From Scleromitrula shiraiana (Eukaryota; Ascomycota; Leotiomycetes; Helotiales; Sclerotiniaceae): a stretch of 64,000 bases of DNA. Every line of letters begins with the position of its first letter. The stretch's first letter is position 1. This document shows positions 36,331 through 49,000 of this stretch, piece by piece. Below the pieces are notes generated by a model. The model was given only the letters and a program-made list of their open reading frames with translations. It did not search any database and had not been told where the DNA came from. The stretch spans positions 4,576,501-4,640,500 of the forward strand of contig JABELC010000001.1 in the NCBI GenBank assembly GCA_028455995.1, given 5' to 3'. A program made the translations under genes and the position numbers.

Positions 36331-37633
36331 AAATTCTTTTGTTTTGTTTTTATTTCTTTCATGATGTAAAATCATTGAAGGAGGGGAGAGGAGATGTTTT
36401 TGCTGCTCAAGGTGGAGTGAGTGGGGTTTGAATGTGGAACGTTTTGCGTATGTGGGGTGTGGGGTAATGAGAGGATCTGATCGTGATATGGATTTTGATC
36501 TTGGGATGAAAATGCTTGGATAAGATGAGACGACTAATTGCGAATGAAGGGCAGAGGAAATTATAAGGGGAGGAGATGGATGTAGGTGAGATGTAAACTA
36601 ATATGACAAGCGATACCCTTTCGGAACCTTAGATTACAAACATCGCAATCTAAGATGCTAGAAATCTTAGTCATCATTGAAAGAAACATAATTCGAATGA
36701 TAGCAGAATGAGTAATCATTCTTGATGAAACTTAGTAAGAAATTATGAATATCTTACAAATAGTTGTTTTTCAGTTTTATGACTAATTTTCAGATCCGGG
36801 TAACTAATCACTTCTCGAGTTATCGTCGCTATGTTTTGCAAGCGTTATATGCAACATGCCACGGCTGTTGATGTTAAAAACAATGTAATCAGAAATTTAG
36901 AGAAAATTTTATGCGAAAGAAATCCCGGACGATATTGCTATAGAGACATAGTGATTGAAGAAAGTCAAAATCAAAGTGCTTCAAGGACTATGATACGTAG
37001 GTGTAAATTGGAGGAGTGTAGTGTACACCTAAACAACTGTACTTTTATGTGAAACGTTGATACAATTCAATACCCATACCAATATCACTACCTATTTAAA
37101 GAGAGAAAGCACCTGGGAATCCCGCTTCGTCATCATCTTATTATGTCTACAGGATCGCTGCGAAGTCAAAATCATACGAAAGAATAACAACAAGTTTACT
37201 TAGTTTACTCCTTCTCAAATATTTCTGTGCTATGATAGGGTTTCTTTCAAATTTCGTCATTTATGTACGCAATCCAAATCCAGGTATTTACTATTCACAT
37301 AGTGACATTTCCACCTTCCCCATTTCCCCGCTTCACATATACCCTGTCTGTATTCCCCGCAATATAATTGGCCTGTTGCATTTCTGCTACCCCGGAATAT
37401 TCTTGGAAGGGAATAGTGGGAGGGGATTGTCCAATCATTTTTGGGCTTGCATATCTAGGTAGCTTTTATTTTGGATGGACGATAATGTGTTGTTTGTTTT
37501 TTCCTAGGTTGGAATTTTTGGTGAGTATATATTTCTGCATTTCTGCCCTTCGATTTGTTTTCGTTGATTCGTATTACACTCTTGGACCAGTATATAATTG
37601 ATTGTGTTGTTGATTTCGAAACAGGGCTTCATC
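36331..37633. other. Intergenic and promoter region of the glucoamylase
   Basis: A frame at 36831-37052 has no recognisable content. Close to the glucoamylase start there is a possible extra 5' exon: an ATG at 37481 followed by a good donor (GTGAGT) and an acceptor just before GGCTTCATCATG would add about 16 hydrophobic residues. Equally it may be an intron in the 5' leader. Confidence 0.45.
37326..37395. promoter_or_regulatory. Cluster of CreA-like sites upstream of glucoamylase
   Basis: CCCCGC at 37326-37331 and 37355-37360, and CCCCGG at 37390-37395, all fit the reverse complement of SYGGRG, the binding consensus of the carbon catabolite repressor CreA. They lie 240-310 bases upstream of the start codon. 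Glucose repression of amylolytic genes by CreA is established in other fungi; binding here is inference. Confidence 0.4.
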
Positions 37634-39607
37634 ATGTTGTTTGGTTCGGCTGTTCAGATTATATATTTGCTATCTTCGCATGGGACTGCGACTTCGACAA
37701 GTAAATCCACTGATCTCGGTTCATTTGTTTCTTCGGAGAGAAAAATCGCTTTACAAGGTGTTTTGAATAATATCGGTCCAGATGGATCAAAAGTACCCGG
37801 TGCAGGCAATTACATCGTAGCTAGTCCATTCAAGGTAAACCCAGACTGTAAGAACCTCTTCTCCTGACATACTAGTATTCCGAATCATATTAATACACCC
37901 AACGAACAGATTTCTACACCTGGAGTCGCGATTCCGCCCTAACAATCAAAACCCTAATCGACGAGCTAATCTTCGGAAACACCAGTCTCCAACCTCAAAT
38001 CGAAAAATACATCACCGCCCAAGCGATCCTCCAAACCGTCTCCAACCCCTCCGGTACCTTCCCCCCCAATGGTCTCGGCCTCGGAGAACCAAAATACCAA
38101 GTCGATGGTACGAGATATAATGGAGCGTGGGGACGACCGCAACGAGATGGTCCCGCTCTGAGAGCTATCGCTTTGATGACTTACTCGAAATGGTTGATGG
38201 GTCAGAATCGTGACGGGGTGAAAAGAGCGAGGAATGTCATCTGGCCGGTCATTGCAAATGATTTGTCGTATGTGGGTCAGTATTGGAATTCAACGGGCTT
38301 TGATCTCTGGGAGGAAACGCTCGGGTCTAGTTTCTTCACCGTTCAGGCACAGCATCGTGCGTTAGTAGAGGGCGCAAATCTGGCGGAGAAACTACGAGTT
38401 CAATGTACGGGATGTGATCAAGCGCCCCAGGTACTTTGTTTCCTGCAAAGTTTCTGGAATGGGGAGTTTGTGGTTTCGAATATTAATCTTGTGGGTGGGG
38501 GAAATGGGAGGACGGGGTTGGATGGGAATTCTATTTTGGGGTCGATTGCGGTTTTTGATGTTGAGGGGGATTGTGGGAGTGTTAGTTTGCAGCCTTGTAG
38601 TAGTAAGGCGTTGGCGAATTTTAGGGCGCTGATGAATAGTTTTCGGAGTCTGTATGGTATCAATAAGGGTATTGCGAATAATTCTGGGATCGCGGTAGGG
38701 AGGTATGCGGAGGATGTTTATCAGGGGGGAAATCCTTGGTGAGAGTCTTCTGATCATGTTTGTCTGTTCGATGCTAACAAAATATGATAGGTATCTACTG
38801 GCCACTGGAGCCGCTGAATTCCTCTACGATGCAATCGCCCAATGGAAATTCCAAAAGTCTATAACCATAGATTCTACTTCCCTCCCCTTCTTCCTCGATC
38901 TCTACCCCACCATCAAATCCCAACACTACACAAACCAATCCGCCGACTTCCCAAAAATCATCACCGCCATAGCAACCTATGCCGACTCCTTCGTAGCCAT
39001 CGCCCAAAAATATATACCAACCAATGGATCGCTCTCGGAACAATTCGATCGCAATACCGGTCTCCCCATCTCAGCCGGGGATCTCACCTGGAGTTACGCC
39101 GCTTTCCTTACCATGTCCCGTCGACGATCCGGGCAATATCCTGAGAGCTGGGGTAGTACCTCATCCAATTTTTCTCCTATCCCAACAACAACTTGCACAG
39201 TATCATCTACCATCGGTACATACACGCCCGCCTTCTCAGCCGGCGCCCCCAACGTAACAAGCAGCTGTCAAATCCCCGTAACATTCAACGTAAACGCCAC
39301 GACCTACTACGGGGAAAACATCTACGTCATTGGTTCGTCCGAGGATCTGGGGGCTTGGGATTTGGGCAATGCGTTGCCGTTGAATGCGGGCGGGTATACG
39401 AGTGAGCGGCCGCTTTGGAGCGTGAGTGCTTTTTTGACGGCCGCGGAAGAGCTCCGGTATAAGTATGTGAGGGAGGAGGATTGTGGACAGAGTGCTATTT
39501 GGGAGGCGGGGAATAGGACGTTGAGTGTGCCGGAGTGTGGGAGTAATAGGACGGTTGTGGTGGAGGATGCGTGGGTGGGGGTGGGGGGGACGAGTGGGGG
39601 GTGTTGA
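37634..39607 (+). CDS. Secreted glucoamylase, GH15 with C-terminal CBM20
   Basis: Predicted 619-residue exo-1,4-alpha-glucosidase releasing glucose from starch. Exons 37634-37847, 37910-38738, 38791-39607. A hydrophobic N-terminus serves as signal peptide. The GH15 domain shows GAGNYIVASPF, YFYTWSRDSAL, GRPQRDGPALRA, and the catalytic acid Glu near residue 206 in FDLWEETLGSSFF. The catalytic base Glu lies near residue 429 in SLSEQFDRNTG, followed by SAGDLTWSYAAFL. A short Ser/Thr linker leads to a CBM20 starch-binding domain from about residue 507 (CQIPVTFNVNATTYYGENIYVIGSS, LGAWD, YKYVRE, WEAGNRT). The linker is much shorter than in Aspergillus enzymes. Codons switch from C-rich to G-rich twice along the gene. 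It stands beside a glycosidase pseudogene, but the two are not the same family. Confidence 0.93.
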
Positions 39608-40982
39608 TAGCGGTTGATGGATGGATGGATGGATGGTGGTGGGGAATTGACAGATTACTGAGGACTATGAAATTGACATAAAGTACAACTGGTACTGTGC
39701 TGTCTGTACCTGGCCTAACTATCATATGTACAATGCGCTACCTACCACCCATCAATATTCATCTTTCTGTCATACCATCCCATCCCATCCCATCCCATCC
39801 CTATAATTCCCCATCACATTGAAGATCTAGGTGTATATCAACTCATTTGCCAAGCTAATATACACCATAAAATACCTAACCATCTCTAAACAGAATAATA
39901 TTTTCTCTTGCAATCAAAGTGGAGATTTGTTTCGTGACTGCAAACAGAGATTCAGTGGGAGGGGAAGTATTACATAATATAAATGTCAGCAATCCATCCG
40001 TCTGTTCCGAGATTTAACTTTAGCTATGAGCGAGCATATGACGTCATATGACATTCATCCGAGGCGAACAATGATTGACATCTGGAAATCCGATGGTTCG
40101 TTTCCATGGATTTCACATGGAGTATTCAGTACAGCTGAATATTCAGACTAGCTTGAGCAACGAAGATTTGTATGAGTTCTAATGTTATGAGATGAGATGA
40201 GATGGCATGGCACTATGCTGGCGGTATCATGATTGTATGGTACGATAGTCACGGTATTGGAATCTTTTGATAATCTACCGTGACGCTTCAGGAATAAATA
40301 ATTGGAGATGTATACGTACTCTAGAATTTATTAAAGCTTCTGTGTATGCATGCTATCGTTGTTGTTTGCAGAACTTGAATAATTAATAATGGAGTATCTA
40401 CATCATGATTGACAACACCAAATAGCGATATTTCAATTCAATTACTTAAATAATTCAGTCCAGATGATGCCGATACGAAATCTTGAATTGTAATTCAAAT
40501 ACAACCTTTAACTCCCAGGGGTTCATTTATATAAATTATTTATACTCTAGTAGTAGTAGTATTACTAGTAGTAGTAGTAGTAGTATATTTATCATCTCAA
40601 TCCTACCCTTCACAGTTCCCTTTATTATTACGAACATCAACGAGCCTTTTATAGTAAATAAAAATCCACAATGCCAAGGTTTTCAGCACACTAGCAAGGT
40701 ATTCTTGGCAAAGCTTGTTTGAAATCCCTGTAATAACCGTCATAACCGTCATAACCCCTCCATTTCGATCAATTTTCGCATCTTGGTTCAATTAATTTCA
40801 ACCACCTTGGTGTTAATAGCCCATTGACCAATCCACCTGCCGGGCATATTCATAAATATACGAATCCAGATGTTTTTTAATATCTTACCTACTCAATTAA
40901 ACCTAGCCTAATTAACTAATAGACCGTTTCTGATACAATAACTACCCTTCAATTCCCTCTCAATATTTTTGTTTGGTTCATC
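39608..40982. other. Intergenic region with simple repeats
   Basis: No gene supported. CCATC repeat near 39,776-39,800 and an AGT/ACTAGT-rich tract at about 40,542-40,585. A candidate frame at 40483-40722 is low-complexity (Ser-rich from the AGT tract). Confidence 0.5.
40542..40585. repeat. AGT trinucleotide tract containing ACTAGT words
   Basis: CTAGTAGTAGTAGT then TACTAGTAGTAGTAG, visible directly; the same type of tract occurs at 4.0-4.3 kb. Confidence 0.8.
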
Positions 40983-43789
40983 ATGATAATATTTCGGTAT
41001 TTGGAAGCTATTGTATCATTGTTTATTCAACTTTTCGTCATCTTTCCTTATAGTGCCTTGACAATTGAGCGACAGCGAGATCTTACAGCGAAGAAGGATC
41101 AATTAATAGAAGCAGAGACTTCAAATACCGATACAGAAGCAGAGAATAGAGACGAAGAAGAAAAACAATCAGATACATCAAAAACCAACTCAAAAATCAT
41201 GATATCCGATAAGGTTTACAAGCTCTGTACGAGCGGAGAAACCGTCTCTTCATTACTAGCCAAACATCCTACAATGGCTCCAGGAGACGCTTGGAAACAA
41301 TTATATGGGGGTCATTCTGCACGAGAGAAGGAGAGTAAATCGACGGCTAGGATACATAGGGATACACATACACCTGAAGATTTGCAAAGGGCATTTGAAT
41401 GTGGAAAATGGGGTCCTACGAGACCGAGTGAACTTTTCTTGAAGGTGAGTTGGATTCACACGCATTGTTGGGTATATGGGTGGAATTGATCATTGATGAT
41501 TCGCAGATGTATCATGATGCTTTGTGTACGTTGGATAATAGTGTTAGTGGATGTATGGTGAGTCCTCCGTTGATGGGGAGTTGTGGTGTTATGCCATTGA
41601 CTGTGATTTCGGTGTACGTAATGTAAATCCCCAATTTTTGCAAAAATCACAAAATTAACCTCATTTCTTCCAGTGTACCTGATATCATGCGCCATATGTC
41701 TAATCTTATCGTTCGTGCCGAAAAAGAAGTCATTCTAGCAACAAACTATTGGCAAAATTCCGTTGCTTCCAAATATATTACAAATGCCATGAAGGAACTC
41801 TCCCGAAGAGCTGGTGAACGTGGAGAACGAATTGTCTTTAAACTCCAATATGACCGAGGAAGTCCAAAACAATTACTCGATAATCATTATATTGTTCCAG
41901 AGAAGGAATACTTGGGAAAAGCTGTTGCTTTACCTACTGCGGATGAAATCCCAAATCTCGACCTTCAAGTCATGAATTATCATAGACCTATGCTTGGAAC
42001 TTTCCATTGCAAATATATGGTTGTGGATAGGAAATTTGCTGTTTTACAAAGCAATAATATTCAGGACAACGATAACATGGAGATGATGACACATTTAGAA
42101 GGACCAATCGTCGATTCCCTTTATGATATGGCATTAATTTCTTGGCATAAGAAATTTGAACCTCCATTGCCAAGTCATGCTTCTCCGGCAGTTCAAGGTG
42201 GATTGAGTACATTCGAGAATAACGCTCACAACGACATATTCGATCAAAATGGTTCAATTAGAGGTCATTCTGCTGTTATACATCCAGAAAAGTTGCAAGG
42301 ACAACAAGCATATTCATACGATCCTCGACCTGCGAATCATCCTGATTATGTAGCTCAAACTATACCAAATGGTACAAATGGTACAAATAATTCCAACACT
42401 GCAACAGGTCCATCGACAACGGAAAGTGTCATTCACCCTGTTGGTCAAACCAATGGAATCAATGGAGTTGATGAGATTAATCAAGGTGTCGATCAAGTTC
42501 AATTGAATGGTCGTGAGCGTACTGATCATGGATTCGAAAATACAGATCTCAAGGACATAGAGATTATCCAGGAGAATGCCAGAGTAATTGCAACTACGGG
42601 AGATATTGAGCATATTGCCCATTCGAAAGATGATAACAAAATCGAGCAACCAAGTCCAAGACTTGGAAACTTTGCTGCACATGGCGTTGATGGACCAGAT
42701 ATGAAGACACAGGAATTCTTGAGTAATGGAACTCAAGTCTTACCTCAATCCCAGATTGAGCACCCTTCACCATCTGGTAATTTACTTCCAGAACATACCA
42801 CCGATGATCCACATTACGATGATGATATCGCTGGTGAGGTTGCTAGAGTCCAAACAGCCGTGTCACCAAAACCTGGAGAATCACGAGTCGAAGCTGTAAC
42901 TCGCCATCTCAACCACACCAAAAATCCAGATTTCAAAGGAAATGCACCAGATTGTTCACCACAAGAAGAAATGACTCCATATATTCCTCATCCCGTTCAT
43001 GAACCATTCCCAATCGCAATGGTATGTCGTGAACCATATGGAACGCCAAATCATAATTCTGTATATAATCCTCAAAATGAGGTTTGGTTGTCTGCTTTGA
43101 GAAATGCGAAGAAGAATGTTTTTATCCAATCGCCAACTTTGAATGCGGAGCCGTTGGTTCCGGAAATTATTAATGCTTGTGAGAGGGGTATTGATGTTTA
43201 TTGTTATATTTGTCTTGGATATAACGATACTGTAAGTTTGATAATTCACTTCTTCAAAATCTCTATCTATGTATCTATCTAGCTACAAACAACTAACAGA
43301 AACTTTCATTTCTAGGGCGAATTACTCCCCATGCAAGGCGGAACCAACGAAATGATCGCCCACAAAATGTACACCACTCTCTCCCAAACCGGCAAATCCC
43401 ACCTCCACTACTTCTTCTACATCGGCAAAGACCAAACCTACCCGCTGGTCGCGAAAAAGAAACTCCGCGACTGCCACATCAAAGTCATGATCGTAGACGA
43501 ACACATCGGGATCCAAGGCAACGGCAACCAAGACACGCAATCGTGGTTCCATAGCCAGGAAATCAATGTCATGTTGGATAGTGAGGCGGTGTGTAGGAGC
43601 TGGATTGATGCGTTGAGGCGGAATCAGAACACGCATCTTTATGGGGAGGTGGGCAAGAGGGATGGCGTTTGGAGGGATGAACAGGGCGGGGAGGCCAAGG
43701 ATGTTATTGGCGTTGATCCGGGGAGGTTTAGTTGGGCGAGGGGCTTTTTGGGGGCCATTAATAGGGTTAGGGGGACGGGGGATTTCTAG
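40983..43789 (+). CDS. Phospholipase D-fold protein with two HKD-type motifs
   Basis: Predicted 866-residue protein in four exons: 40983-41444, 41507-41613, 41674-43231, 43316-43789. The N-terminus has a hydrophobic segment (residues 1-26, LEAIVSLFIQLFVIFPYSAL), a possible membrane anchor. The first PLD half includes VPDIMRHMSNLIVRAEKEV, ATNYWQNS and the HxK motif FHCKYMVVDRK near residue 300, followed by SNNIQDNDN. The second half carries CHIKVMIVDEHIGIQGNGNQ near residue 762. Some 250 polar, probably disordered residues (TNGTNN, GINGVDE and similar) separate the halves. In both motifs Asp follows HxK closely as expected for phosphatidyl or phosphodiester chemistry, but the substrate is unknown. 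The fourth exon shows the C-rich to G-rich switch seen elsewhere. Confidence 0.87.
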
Positions 43790-45583
43790 ACTCATACATG
43801 TGGTTTGATGAATATACGCTATAAGTGACGAGTCGCCCGAATTAGCGAACTGGACACTGACAGAACAGATAGAATGGGGTTCATGGGTATGTGATTTTGG
43901 ACGTATATACTAGTATATATATATATGAATTTTTTGATACTAGTACATAGATTTTTGGATAGATTTACTTGGACATTTATCTTTATATTTTTTTTCATTT
44001 TTTTTTTTTTTTCATTTTAAGTTAATATATACGACTCGGACTTCCGAGTCATTTCATTAAGTTAAGGCAACTTGAAGAGGGGAGCGGAAATCGGAGTTGG
44101 TGCCAGCCGGTGTTTGGAAATTCAATTTAGATCTAGTATGTACTTGAAATAGGTTCAATTTATTGTACTAGTATTATATATATATATAGGGAAATAGAAC
44201 TTGAAATTACTCATTTATATATCTATTTATCTATCGATCCAGAAAATCATCCACATACATTCAGTGATTCGCCCACCATCTAGTCTCATCTCATTTATGA
44301 TCATACCAATACCGCTGGCATCTACTAGTATATAAAACATAAATAATAAAGAAAAACGCTACTGTCACGGTACATATCTTTATATCATGATCCCTCGACT
44401 CTATAACCATGGTGGATTATTCTTTTATTTGAAATTTATTTGCAACTTGAATTACAATTACAATTACAATTACAATCCTAAGAAATAACTTGAACTTGAA
44501 ATTACGCATCATACTAGTATCAAGTTAATAAATATACTACTATACACCCCAAATTTTACGGTATCATGATATCATGATAGAGACGAGACGAGACGGTCAT
44601 CCGAGTCGGTGTTGTGGATATGAGATTAAATCATCATGATATAAGTAAGACTCGATAAGTAAAGATAGGATAGATAGATAAGATAAGATAAGATAGATAT
44701 GATAAAATGTGAGATTATTTAAATATGGTGGTGAGATACTAGTAGTTGGATTTGGGGATGGGGATGGGGATGGGGATGGAAGGATTGGCCGGGAAGAGAT
44801 GTTGGTGGTGGTGGAACTTGAAATTGGGGGGTTGCAATTTGCAATTTGCAATTTGAATGGATGGTTTTTTTGGTGGAGTTAATTGGTTGGGATGGGATGG
44901 GATGGAATTGGATATTATGAATTGAATTGAATTGAGGTGAGGTGAGGGGAAGTTAATAAGCGAATGGTTAATGATTAGTGGTCAATGATTAATAAAGTGG
45001 GTTTCGTTCTGATGTACAGTACATGTGATTATGTATGTGAGTATATATGTAACTTACTATGTAAGTATATCTGTGTGGTTAATGGTGACAAGCTTTCAAG
45101 TTAGTAAACGAAATCGAGTGTAAGCAATATGAAGATAAGCTACTTAGTAGGTATAACTATTATATCAAGGCACAGTAGCGAATTAAAGGAGGCGTAGATG
45201 TACCGACTAGGTAGGCGTGCTAGTGGGGCTCGGTTGAGAATTAGATGATTATGCTAAGTGCGCTTAGTCATGGTCATTTGATATGAACTTGAAGGTTGAT
45301 GCTGTACTACTACTAGTAAGATGTGGATTTTATTATTTATTTACTTATTTGTTTGTTTATTTAGAGTGAAGAATGGGTAACGTTGATAGATATTATTTTG
45401 CTTCTATTTTTCTTTTCTTTTACTTTGCTCAATAGATAATTAAGTTAGTTGATAAATAGATACATCATCGAAAACTAGTTCCCACCCTTCAAGTTGAAGT
45501 TTCGAACTCATCCCCTCTTCTCGAAAACAAACTCCCCTACAACCCAATCTAATCCACATCCAACAACCACCCACCACAAAAAA
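43790..45583. other. Repeat-rich intergenic DNA at the cluster's left border
   Basis: No gene supported. ACTAGTA/TACTAGTA and ACTTGAA words recur throughout. There is a perfect inverted repeat GACTCGGA-CT-TCCGAGTC at about 44,031-44,048, an AATTAC tandem tract (44,445-44,472) and a GGGGAT tandem tract (44,756-44,780). Confidence 0.55.
44031..44048. repeat. Perfect 8-bp inverted repeat with 2-base spacer
   Basis: GACTCGGA and its exact complement TCCGAGTC separated by CT. Parts of it (CCGAGTCAT, GACTCGG, CCGAGTCGG) recur at about 4,460, 24,242 and 44,590, always in AT-rich intergenic DNA. Confidence 0.6.
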
Positions 45584-45601
45584 ATAACTACCCCCAAAAC
45601 C

Positions 45602-45746
45602 TTCGACTTCATAATAACAGGCGGCGGAACATCCGGCCTCGTCGTCGGCACTCGACTCCGAAAACCCATACATCCAAATCCTGGTCCTCGAAGCTGGAGG
45701 TAATCATCTCGATAATCCACAGATCAATACTCCGGCTTATTACCCC
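45602..45746 (+). pseudogene. N-terminal remnant of a GMC oxidoreductase
   Basis: About 48 codons match the FAD-binding start of glucose-methanol-choline oxidoreductases: FDFIITGGGTSGLVVGTRL (GxGxxG dinucleotide fold), then in a shifted frame SENPYIQILVLEAGG and PQINTPAYYP. The frame changes around 45,656-45,660, consistent with a 2-base loss. No ATG precedes it in frame, and nothing recognisable follows beyond 45,750. It lies just outside the 3' end of the PKS gene, so it may be the remains of a former cluster enzyme. Confidence 0.75.
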
Positions 45747-46006
45747 GTGAGAAAGTATTTTTTATGTTAGCTTTCTATGTAGATGAAGTTTGTTGTGTAG
45801 TAAGTATTGAGAAAAGTATACTGCAGCATAACTAGCAGCAAAATCATTTTGTTTTCTGTCACCTGATTCCGAAATTTATCTTGAAAAATTTCCATCAAGA
45901 ATTAATCACTACTAAAACTTTGAAAGTGTTCAAAACATGTTGTGTAAATTCTAAATTCTATAAACTAACAAAAGAACGGACATGATTCTAAGTAATCTAC
46001 CTATAT

Positions 46007-49000
46007 TCAAGAATGTTTAGCAATCAGAGAATCCAATGCCTTCTTTCCAATATCCGTCAGAGTACTCTGCATAATCTCCAAAATACTGATCTCAAAACCA
46101 ATCTGTTGTCTACACCAATTTCTCAACTCAATACCAACCAAACTATCTAATCCCAAGGAAGCAAGAGGTTGATCTAACACCATATCCTCTGGATTTTGCA
46201 TCATAAATCCATACAATGTATTACCGATTTCTTTTGCAAGAAATTCAATGGTATCATCACCCAGGCCACCAGTACCCCTCGATGAAACTTGAGCAAGGAA
46301 CGATTTCAAGCCCTCATTGGATGCTGCCGAAGTATCAGTTGTAGATTCAATTGTTCTGTATATAGCAAATCGACGGTCCCTCTTCCAAATGATACGATTA
46401 TTTGGATCCGACAATGGCATATAGGAAAGAACCCCAACTGCGATTTCGCTCGGATTACTATATCTTTGAATAGATTTTTCACCGCCCGCAGCGGGGAAAG
46501 ATCTGGCGATTGCGAGTCGTACAACTTCAATCATATCTTCCTCGCTCAAAAGATTAGCAGAGAGGAATCTGAAATATTCGATCAAACTGGCCGATTCGGC
46601 GACAAATCCAACATCTTCCATAACACCTAGATCAATCACCGATGCAGCGAGTCCAAGGGAGTGTCGGTATTGTGCAAATGCATCCAAAAATGTATTGGCA
46701 GCTGCATAGTTGGCTTGACCATATTGACCCATTAGACCACTGGTGGAACTAAACATGACGAAGAAATCAAGATCTTTTCCTAATGTGTTGTGCAGATTCC
46801 AAGTTCCGTCGACTTTTGGCCGGATTGCAGCGAACCAATCTTCGTATGTCATTGTATCGATTGCTCGATCCTAAAGTTATCAGTATTCAGAAGAATATAT
46901 AGGGGAATGAAGAGAGACTTACTTGAAGCGCCATAGATAATTGAATAATACCACGGATAGGCTTTTCGGCTTTGGCAACTGCCTCTTTCACATCATCCAC
47001 GTTCGCAACTGATCCTTTGAAAACTTGTACATGACATCCAAGAATTTCCAACTCCCGGCAAAAATGCTCAACTTTCTCTGATCTTCCTGATCGCGAAAGG
47101 AAAATGAGATTCTTAGCGCCGTTTTTGATAAACCAAGAAGCAATGGATCTACCAACACCCCCTAGACCTCCTATGAGGAAGTAACTTGCATCGGGACTTA
47201 AGCTCAATCCTGGTGTACGAGCTACTACAGGAAGATTCTTCAAATCATCAGGCATACGAACAGTGAACTTTCCAATATGCGTACCCTTCTGCATATGTCT
47301 GAACGCATCTCCAATTTCTGTTGCCTGAAAATTCCTAATGGGTTGAATAGGTTGGATATGACCTTCCTCAAAATACTTGGCACACTCTCTCAACATAGCA
47401 CCACAAATATCTGGACGTTCAGCTTGGATATGTCTCGCATCGAGACCAATAAATGCTCGATTGGCCGTGAATTGGAACATATCCATTTTGGCATGACCAT
47501 AGAAATCTCGCTTTCCTATTTCAATCATAGCTCCAAACGGTGCGATACATTTCCATGTAGCGTGTAATAGTTCACCAGCGAGAGAATTCAACGCAACGTC
47601 TACTCCTCGTCCGTTGGTAGCAGCAAGTACATCATGCAAAAATGCATTGCTATGAGAGTCGAAGATTTGAGATCGAGGAATATGAAATGTTTCCATCAGA
47701 TAATTGACTTTCTCTTCGCTACCAACCGTAGCGAATATCTTAGCCCCAACCATTTGGGCTATCTGAATGGATGCAATACCGACACCGCCACAAGCCGAGT
47801 GGATCAAGATAGTTTGACCTTTCAATAGGCGTCGAAGATGAAGGAGTGCATAGATAACGGTTGTGAAAACCGTAGGCATCGTGGCTGCTCCTTCCATACT
47901 GAGCTTCTCTGGAATCTTTGCCAATAACTCCTGACTAGTGATGACTTTATTAGAAAAACAATATGATTCAATCATGAAGACGCGGTCTCCAGGCGCGAAT
48001 TCCGTCACACCAGGGCCAACTTCTAGAACGGTTCCGGAAGATTCTCCTCCCAAATCATCACCATCGACTACACCTTGCGTTTGAAGAACATCTCGAAAGT
48101 TCACCCCAACTGTATGAGGTTTAACAGCTACCTCACCGGACTTCAAAGGTCGTTGTACAAGGAGATTCTCTTCCCATCTTAAACTATCGATCATACCTTT
48201 CTGTCCAATCTTCAAAACTTTATCAACTACCTTTTCACTGGAAGAGATAAGTTCGTCGCGGATAGAAAACCAGTGATATCGGGATGAGTATATTACACCA
48301 TCTTGTAGCACGAACTCATAATCAGGATCAAGCTCCGGATCATTATCAGATGCATAAATCTGCTCATAGACTTGAACAGCTTTCCGTGGGGCTTGGATAT
48401 GCTTAATATCGTCAATTTCCAAAGTATGGAAGTTGGCATGTTTTTCAGATCGCAAGGTTCGAGCAAATCCTAGGACTTGAGCAAATCGAGGATCTTGAAC
48501 TGCCATTGAACTTGAACGAGTCAGCCAGAGTAAACCGGTTGTATCAAGATTTGTGGCTCGTTTCATCCATGCCTCGAAATCAGATTGGCTGATTTCGTTA
48601 AAGAATGGAGATTCAAGTTCCAATAATGCGATGATATCTTTTTCAATGGGCCAGTCTTCCCCGAAAACACAGAGCTGAACTGAATGACCGGCTTCCTCGA
48701 ATGCATGCTTAAATGATGTGATTTCAAAGGTTATATCCCCACGGTACAAAAATGCAACATCCTTTTTCCCCACTGGAGGTTGTGCAACCCTGCACACCAT
48801 CGTTGCACAAACTTGATACGGATGATCATTATCATACGCAAGGGCATCAAAACCAGAAAATCCACTAGCTTTGAGTTCGCGATCCCATCTCTCGGGTGAG
48901 ATGTATGGTTCATCGGGTCTGCCATCTTTTTCACCGAGCCACCAGCCGGGAAATCCGCCCATGATAAATCCCATCCACTTGGCTTGCATGTCAAGTTCTT

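Noticed and set aside
36831..37052. 73-codon plus-strand frame upstream of glucoamylase
   Set aside because: Its composition is plausible, but it shows no family and no splice partners.
38392..38805. 137-codon frame antisense to glucoamylase
   Set aside because: It is a shadow of the GH15 coding sequence; the plus-strand frame is clearly real.
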